Positions 57,155 through 64,000 of a stretch of DNA of 64,000 bases are shown piece after piece. Source of the DNA: Ciona intestinalis (lineage: Eukaryota > Chordata > Ascidiacea > Phlebobranchia > Cionidae). Below the pieces are notes generated by a model. That model saw nothing but the letters and a program-made list of their open reading frames with translations, ran no database searches and had not been told where the DNA came from. Made by a program: the position numbers and the translations under genes. Numbering within the stretch: the first letter of the stretch is position 1; every line of letters starts with the position of its first letter. The stretch lies in the NCBI RefSeq assembly GCF_000224145.3, contig NW_004190438.2:192117-256116 (forward strand), read 5' to 3'.

Positions 57155-57294
57155 CTGATGATTGCAAGAGCGACCTGAGCCCGATCATACCAATAATCGT
57201 GGGCTCCGTTCTTGCCGGACTTATATTGTTGGTGGTTGTTGCTTATTTTATTGGGAGAAGTCGAAGCAGAAAACCAGAATACGAGACGATTTAA
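57155..57294 (+). CDS. Alternative terminal exon of the six-domain LAMP (TM plus tail YETI)
   Basis: Acceptor cactaaacag, same carry-1 phase as the 56669 exon. It encodes ADDCKSDLSPIIPIIVG, a transmembrane helix (LAGLILLVVVAYFIG) and tail RSRSRKPEYETI with a YxxI motif at the very end, as in LAMP1. The first codons (ADDC) are identical to those of the 56669 exon, supporting exchangeable use after the donor at 56475. It closely resembles the 44808 terminal exon of the neighbouring gene (CHSDLSSIIPIVVGSVLAGLI). Confidence 0.9.
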
Positions 57295-59152
57295 AGTCAC
57301 CGTGAATAAATTACCATTACTGTATAAAATGGTATTGTATCATAGCATACTGGTCGTAATTTGTTTATTTGATTATATGCTTCGTTATGTAACCGCCAGT
57401 TTTGTTTCGTGTTATGTGCGTAAATTACAGTTAATTTGAATAACAGTTGTAGTAACAATGGATTTGGGAGAAGTTGCTTTTTTTAAATATTAGTCAATTT
57501 GGCGAAAGTTCGTTTACATAAACATTTGGATTAGGATTCTGTGTTGGTTTTATAGCGGGCTGTTGCCCCAGGCAAACTAAATCTTGCCGATTTTCCCACG
57601 ATCATATCTCGAACATCCTTTGCTTAAAATATGGCGGTTGGGGTCGATTTTCGTACAAGCGTATCATTGAATTACTCCGACGTATATTTGCAGCTTGAAC
57701 GGCTACTTATATATCAATCCGCAATTAGTTACATCAAACATATATAGCATATCCATTTTCCGTTCATCGTATATTTTTATATTTCGTTTCACAAAGATTA
57801 AGGTTCGCAGCTCTACAAAGAAACTGTTTGTACCGATATTCTTTTATATGTCTTTAGTTGTATATACCAACGAAAAAAAACTTTTCCAGCGCAGGATAAA
57901 ATTAACGTTTTTTACAAAAAGGGATGTTTGTAATAATGTATAGTAGCATGGGGAAGATGGAACTTGGGGTAAGACGGGACATTTAAAAAAATCCTTTTAC
58001 GGGTGTCTATTTGATGATAGACAAAAACAAATGTTACAGTATTATTCGACAGTATTCTCACGGTCCAACTAAGTTCGCGGCAAAGGCGGTTAGTGTTGTT
58101 AAGTATTAAAGTTCGGTGTATTTAATTATAATAATATGCCCAGCTTTTTAATGCTTGTTAAATGAAAACTGCCGAAATTATGCAATTTCCGAATTTAAAT
58201 CATTAATACAAAGTCGTAGTTAGTTAAAAATAGGCTGAAATATTTCGTACAGTTTAATTTTGTCTAATCAAATTGGTTTTATAATAAAAACTGAGATATA
58301 AACATGAGAAAAGTAGGCAGGAGTCATGTCTTAATTTAGGATTAAAATCAGCAAAAACATACCGTTTAAAAATTATAATAATTTATAACGTTTACGTGGC
58401 AAAGAAACTAGCACAGAATGTTAATTTCGGTAGATTAATTACAAGTTACAGAAACGAGTATAATATCTAAGTTTTCAGTTTTTTTGTTTAAGGTTATTAC
58501 CAAATTTCTGTTGTTGCAAGTTTATATGTATTTTAATTGGTGTCAATTATGAAAAGGTATTTGGTACTAATTCGTAGTATCACCCAAAACTGTCATATAT
58601 TTTACAAGTTTAGAAATATTGGGTAATAGTCAACCCCGCTTAATCGGCCCACGTTTAATCGGACCGCTTTTCGCTGGTCCCGATGTGGTCCGATTAAGCG
58701 GGGTTGACTGTATATGCTCAAGGGTCCCGTCATATCCCACTCTACTATATTTCATTTTTTGGCTTTGTGACGTTTCATCTGTAATACACTACAACAGCAC
58801 AACGTACAAACGTGTTTGGTTTTGTGTCATTTAATTATCCGCGACGATTACATAAGCTTCGTGGATTACGGCAGGCAGCAGTTACGAAAAAATATTAGGC
58901 TGAACTTTTGAAACCAAGTTATGAACTTTTGAAGGAACATGCAATAATAATAAGAACTGATAAAAAGAGGTTGAAAACTTTTTCGAAAATAAAAAGTTTT
59001 GGAATAAATTGCTATGTAATAATAAATATACTTAGCAGTGTGGTATACTTCAAGTCAGCTACAGCACATCAACAAGTCAGCTACAGCACATCTTTAAATT
59101 AGTGCAGATTGGTTTTGATATACAATTCACAGTGTTTGTTTGCTTTTCTAAC
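57295..59152. other. Convergent spacer between LAMP and HES genes
   Basis: No exon supported. Holds the 3' UTRs of both genes and, at about 57944-58745, a possible 800-bp element: left end tagtagcatggggaagatgg, right end (reverse) tagtagagtgggatatgacg, with a hairpin element near its right end. Confidence 0.5.
58628..58709. mobile_element. 82-bp hairpin element with 20-bp perfect terminal inverted repeats
   Basis: agtcaaccccgcttaatcgg at 58628-58647 is exactly complementary to ccgattaagcggggttgact at 58690-58709. A second near copy of the arm core (gtttaatcggacc) lies inside. The termini resemble pogo/Tigger-type ends, but no TA duplication is clear, so class is uncertain. Confidence 0.8.
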
Positions 59153-62100
59153 TCAATCGCCCACCAAATCTGTTTCTGACCAAGGTCGCCACGGTCCTCC
59201 TTTTTGTTTAGTGACAGCCATAGATTTAAAATCCGGCTTCGACACCCCACTGCTACAAAACACCATCGTTTGTGTTGGTTCCTGAGTTTTGTTTTGTAAC
59301 GTAAAATTACTATTACAATGAATATGGCAGCTTTTATTGATGGTTGCTTCGTTTGCCGTATTAGCTTGTGTAAGGTTTTTAAGTTGTGATATACAATCAT
59401 TATTCTGTCGGGTTTCATCTGTCGGTAAACAATAGTCTTTCAATTTCATTTTTTTGGTAAAACGGAAATCTTCCTCTGTGACGTCATCGTTATGAGTCTT
59501 GTGACAGTGCCTAATTTTTTTTGATTCCGTTGAATCAGCTGGAACGCATTGTACTTGATTTCCCTCTTGTTTTACATTTTTGTCGCGTTTATTTCGTCTT
59601 TTATTTAGGGCTAATCCTGTCATAGTTTCTATATCCTGGTTTGGGACTATCTTCATCGTATTAGAACATGTAGATGAGACATTATCTTTATTTAATTTGT
59701 AAATCCTGGAACTCTTTGTGCTTGTTTTATCACGAGGTGTGAAAAATTCTCTTGTACTGGTTTTGTTGCTCACTGTTTCGTCGTCACTTAATTTGCTGTT
59801 TACTTTCATGCCCAAACTTGGTTCAAATGTCGGTGAAGATAAGATTTTTTCTGCAGCTTGGCCTTCTGTAGTCAGAGTGTCATTGACTTCATTTTTAGCA
59901 TTGTTCATTGAAGACGTGTTTGCGTTTTCTAAGGAAGGCGGGAGAAGGAAGGCGATGTTAGCAGAACTAATTCCACCAATCTGCGACGTAAGTTGAATTG
60001 AATCTTGCAGAACGACTGGCGTAGCAACATAATTGGGCAACGTGCGAACAATTGCCAATGGTTGTTCTCTACCGGAGATTACTCGCTTTAAAACTGATGG
60101 CTTTGGGGCGATAATTGGACTAAAACCTGATTTAAAAATATACGTTATCGTTTTTCTTTTGGACTCGAAAAAATGCGCTTCTAATTATCATGCGATATAT
60201 TTTGCCTGCTAGGCTTATTAAAAAAATGCTTAGGAGTACACATTGCAGAATAGTAAACTCGTATCTTCGGAAAACGAGTTAAAATGATTTTTCTATTTTG
60301 AAGGTAATTAGTATAATTACTAAGATAGTACGGAGAGAAGACTGATGAACAACCATCATATTTATACCTGTGTTTAGGCTTCCAAGGGCAACGGGGACAG
60401 TAGAATCTGAAAACTGAACTTGGATTGCTTGACCATTGGATAATATAGATGCAGGTTGATTGGAATGTTGGCTCAAACCGAAGTCTGCAACCGATTCATC
60501 GAAAATGTTTGACTGCTGTTTCTGTTATCGGGAAATGCTTTGTAATTTACAGCCATGACTTTATTTCACAAAAATATAAATAGTATAGGGTGGGGGGAGA
60601 TGGAACACCTTTTTATTCGATTTTATCGTCTTTGGCAGTCAACAATGAAAAATTAAAGAATTACAAAATCGTACATACCGTTGTTAATTTGTCTAAAACA
60701 CGATCAGGATATTTAAATAAACTGTACCAAACCTGTCCCATCTTCATCCACCCTACTATACAAACATATAGTAACTGTGAGGTAAGATTGTGTTTTTAAC
60801 AATGAATAACGCTCTTTTAGGGCCACGGGGCTACGGTAACATAATTCACTAAATATTCTTATGGGTCGAGAAAAGAGAATAAAAACGTGTCCTATCTTAC
60901 CCCACACTACTATAATAATATTTTACAACTACAACGTGGTTCTACCGTATATGCACATAAACGTACATAAAGTGGATATTTTTGTTTGTTTGTTATACAG
61001 TTTCTCTGTACCTATAAACTGTATTTCAATTTAACGGGTAAGGATCAGTGTAGAATTACTTTTAAATCACCTGTATAGAATGAAGGCACGTCGCCAAATG
61101 GTTTAAAAGTCTTGTTCGCACATCAACAGTAACTCCTTCGCAAGTGCTCAGGAACCGCATGACTTCGTTTCTACATTCGTTGAAACCAGCTTTGTACTGG
61201 TTAATTTCGGCAGGGTCAATGCTCAAGGAAACTGTTTTAGTTTACGGTAAAAATAAAAAAAACACAATTATTTTAACTTTTAGAATGCGGCTTATGAGAT
61301 GCTATTATTTTTTCGGTATTTTGCATTACATCTCAAACAAGAAGTTAATTAAAGGGTCATCTTTAGAACAAATGTTTAAACCTGATAATCGCTGGCGTTC
61401 CACGTTCTTCAAATATTTTACCGTCATCTCAAGAATATCAGCTTTCTCTAACTTTGAATGACGCGTGCTCTAATTTATTTTATTAGTTATTACCAAAATG
61501 TTTTAAAACAATACCTATAAATTTATTAACTACTAAAATATATAAATCTAATCATATTTTTTTACATTGTACTAAATTATGCATATTGTTTGTTTTAAAA
61601 GAAACTAAACATACAAACGTACAAATAAAAAATTCTAACCAACAGATGTTTCTAAATGAGAAATAAACATAGATTTGACATTTTTGTTTATATGGTATAT
61701 CGATAGGCCGAATATTGCAAATCAGGTTGCCGCTTTCACGACTCCTAATTATTACGTTTCATTATAAAATGGTAAAATGGCTGCTTCCAGTAGAATAAAC
61801 TACACGGCGGCGTTTTATTAGAAGCCAAACAAAGTTGGTCAAATATAAAATTCACCATTATTTTGTTCTTACATCTTTTTTTAGCGCTTCGAGGAGAATT
61901 GATTTTAACTCGTTCAAACTGCTATTGATTCGAGCTCGCCTTCGTTTTTCCATTATTGGCTTCGACGACTGTTTTAATAGAATGATAAATTCACAAAATT
62001 AGTTTTTTTTCCTTTTTTTATGTTTTTTTTTATATTGTTATTTCTGTATTTGGGTGAATGAGAAAATTACCGCATTGTTAACATGAAAACATATGAATAT

Positions 62101-62186
62101 TTATCCTTCTGAATTACCTTTTGCCTTTCTATATAAGTTCCGCCTAAATCAACATCACCGACTTGTGTTTCGTCACTTGATGACAT
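59153..62186 (-). CDS. HES-type bHLH-Orange transcriptional repressor, complete
   Basis: Six exons, minus strand: 62118-62186, 61873-61968, 61382-61469, 61071-61231, 60368-60521 and 59153-60126. All phases close, giving 513 residues. The basic region [19 protein letters not shown] has the proline typical of Hairy/E(spl) proteins. Helix 2 is [20 protein letters not shown]. The Orange domain spans about residues 85-135 ([20 protein letters not shown]). A long Ser/Thr/Asn-rich region follows, and the protein ends [19 protein letters not shown] recruits Groucho/TLE co-repressors. It is normally the last four residues; here eight residues follow. The protein is also longer than typical HES1 (about 280). 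Such genes are Notch targets acting in the nucleus. Tunicates have several HES genes and I cannot say which this is. Confidence 0.94.
60583..60915. repeat. Two adjacent 'gggtgggg' inverted-terminal element copies in a HES intron
   Basis: The first, about 60583-60772, starts tagtatagggtggggggaga and ends gtcccatcttcatccaccct (actata). The second, to about 60912, lacks a clear left end but ends acgtgtcctatcttacccca (cactacta), with an interior shared with 30.8-30.9 kb. Confidence 0.7.
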
Positions 62187-63007
62187 AATTTCCAGTTGCA
62201 TGACGTCACACATTAGGATTACATGTACCAGACAGGAACTGAGTAAATTAAAATAAATTCTATACAGGTCTAAAATCTCTACTGTGATATTCCTGTCGAC
62301 AAAACGGCATTGGAATAAAATAAATAAGTCCTGCGTTTTGTTTAATGTCTAAAATTAGATCGAATCCTCAAATCACAGTTTGCTGTATTTTCTCATACGA
62401 TATTTGTTTTTATAGTTCGACTATGAAAACTAATTTTCTATTTGTTCTGGCAGTATAAGAATCAGGTCCGGATGAAGCGTTGGTCTAACACACTTTCTGG
62501 ATCTTTTTCCTGAACACCACAAAGCCAACAGACCCTAGTGACTCGCGTGGCGAACTCGTGTCAGTCGCCTACCTCACTTCCAGACCATGTTTGACACGCG
62601 ACTCGCACCCGTTCGTATACCTTGACCATTTATCAACAATTACGGTACAATAGCATTGATAAATTATAATAAGTTGAACATTTGAACATTATATTTATAT
62701 ATATTCAGAATGGCTCTTGTAAATACAAATACTGCGCTAAACGCAAATAAATATGTAACTGTGTATACTGGGACAAAAAGATTTTTACCTTCATTCTGGG
62801 AAGAAGTATGTTGAATAATGTTCTAATTAATAAAAGTGAAGAAGTTGTTTTGATTAAGTCGTTTCTGCTAAGGTCGTATAGTTTACTTTACGCAAGCCAC
62901 ACATGCGTTGCGCCATTATAATAACTTTCTTAAGTCAAAGTCTTCTGAATAAATAAAAGCTTTATGAGCGTCGGCATGGCAGTAACTTAGTCCATCGTTG
63001 TGTGCTT

Positions 63008-63015
63008 TTCCCACG
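63008..63015 (-). promoter_or_regulatory. Su(H)/RBPJ-type site
   Basis: ttcccacg, i.e. CGTGGGAA on the minus strand, matches YGTGRGAA exactly. About 0.8 kb upstream of the HES ATG. Confidence 0.5.
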
Positions 63016-63507
63016 ACTCAAGCTCCGATAACGACAATATTAAAGACATTTGTTAAACGATGACGTAAGTTAAGCACGGTTCGGATTAGGCAATAAATCT
63101 CACTAAGTCGCGCAAGCAATAAGCCATCCTAAAGCTATTTAAATAAAAATCGTCGATAAATTTAATATAGTTTCATTACGAATTTAACAATATACAAAAT
63201 AAAATAAGTTAAATAATTTTATAAGCAAAAAGTGTAGAAAATTATACAAACGGATAGAAAAAAATGGCTGCTTGTAGTTTGTGTTCGTTAAAATTAAGTT
63301 CAAATTAAAAACTTGACGGAATCTAGCACGTGCGGTTAAGCTGAAATAGCATCTTATATTACTTTACCGGCAAGTCAAGACAGTCATCAAAATCTCACGA
63401 AATAAAAAGTTTTCTTCTTGGTTAAACCATCAGCGTTTGATTATTGTTATTCATTCAAGCAGAACCAGCGCATAAGTATAAAACATACTTATGGATGGTG
63501 TGTACCT

Positions 63508-63515
63508 TTCCCACG
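63508..63515 (-). promoter_or_regulatory. Su(H)/RBPJ-type site
   Basis: Second ttcccacg, with the same core and one extra shared flanking T on the left as the site at 63008. Confidence 0.5.
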
Positions 63516-63893
63516 CTGATGTTACCCGCAGTTACAAAGTAACAGCGGAACTTTGTACCTTTGTATGATGAAGATTTACAATATGAAGGATATGGGATTT
63601 TAATGCAATAATGTCACCGGTGGGCCAAATGTTTGACAATTTTAATAAGTTGTTTTCTTAATATTTCAAAAATGCTGCAGTCGTATAAAGTTTCAATTAC
63701 AATAAAATGTTGGTAAATAATCATTTTTGTTAAAAAATATTGTTGAGTGTAAATTTGAACTTAGTTTCTGTTAAAATAATATTTCGAGTGAAAACGTTGG
63801 AGGATCGTGCGGCGCCGGATTTCACCAAACTTGCGATTGTGTTCAGATGCTTCCACCGCACGCGCCCCTCTGACCTGTGTAAACAAGATCGAG

Positions 63894-63901
63894 TGTGGGA
63901 A
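63894..63901 (+). promoter_or_regulatory. Su(H)/RBPJ-type site
   Basis: tgtgggaa matches YGTGRGAA, in opposite orientation to the other two, in the GC-richer end of the window. Confidence 0.45.
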
Positions 63902-64000
63902 AGTGTCGACGACGGCGTTCCCATACGTTCCGATCTTGTCTGTGGTCGGAAAATCGTAAATAATAGCGGAGGTGAAGGTTGCACGCGCACAGCTTTGTGC

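Larger units (their letters stand above)
62187..64000. other. Upstream region of the HES gene
   Basis: No supported exon on either strand to the window end. GC content rises after 63.8 kb. Three perfect Su(H)-type sites and a CACGTG E-box (near 63327) are present. A 5' non-coding HES exon could lie here. Confidence 0.5.

Noticed and set aside
57592-57600. Another TTCCCACG (Su(H)-like) downstream of the LAMP gene
   Set aside because: Isolated single match with no relevant promoter nearby; expected by chance.
63730-63990. 86-codon minus-strand frame at the window end
   Set aside because: Low-complexity composition from a GC-richer stretch, no recognisable domain or splice support; may be by chance.

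Overview
This window is animal nuclear DNA, almost certainly from an ascidian tunicate of the Ciona type. The evidence is AT-rich DNA with small phased GT-AG introns, compact gene spacing, short tRNA-like SINEs and small terminal-inverted-repeat elements, and chordate-type single-copy genes (ACK/TNK2, RAB10, MTMR9, PHACTR, ECT2, LAMP, HES). Species is not settled. There are two assembly gaps (19300-19349 and 39802-40301). All gene models were read by eye from codons, splice sites and phase. Exon coordinates were checked by phase arithmetic, not by alignment to transcripts.

Layout. 203-4659 (-): 5' half of an ACK-family tyrosine kinase, cut by the window edge. 5943-7808 (+): a membrane-anchored sulfotransferase-like gene, divergent from the kinase. 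7809-11629: repeat-rich spacer. 11630-14636 (+): complete RAB10. 17342-21930 (+): complete MTMR9 pseudophosphatase, whose third intron holds a two-exon fragment of midasin (MDN1). 22153-29490 (-): complete PHACTR gene with four RPEL motifs, convergent with MTMR9 and with abutting poly(A) signals. 31449-38387 (-): ECT2 RhoGEF, lacking only its first coding exon(s). 41496-46093 (+): a LAMP-family gene with a mucin stalk and one LAMP domain. 47325-57294 (+): a giant LAMP gene with six LAMP domains. 59153-62186 (-): a HES-type bHLH-Orange repressor, followed by its presumed upstream control region to the window end.

Most interesting region: the LAMP locus, 41.5-57.3 kb. Every LAMP domain is built from three exons with phases 1-0, 0-1 and 1-1. 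The big gene carries three copies of a two-domain unit joined by hinges made of tiny phase 1-1 exons. Each of the two LAMP genes ends in two alternative terminal exons encoding different transmembrane segments and different tyrosine-based lysosomal tails, the same logic as vertebrate LAMP2A/B/C. All junctions between the two genes are phase-compatible, so read-through isoforms are formally possible.

Other notable points: a midasin exon fragment caught between two SINEs; a HES protein whose WRPW motif is not at the very C-terminus; three perfect Su(H)-type sites upstream of HES; and several non-autonomous DNA transposons with visible terminal repeats and target-site duplications. The genes are mostly unrelated housekeeping, signalling and cytokinesis genes; no operon-like functional cluster is evident apart from the LAMP pair.
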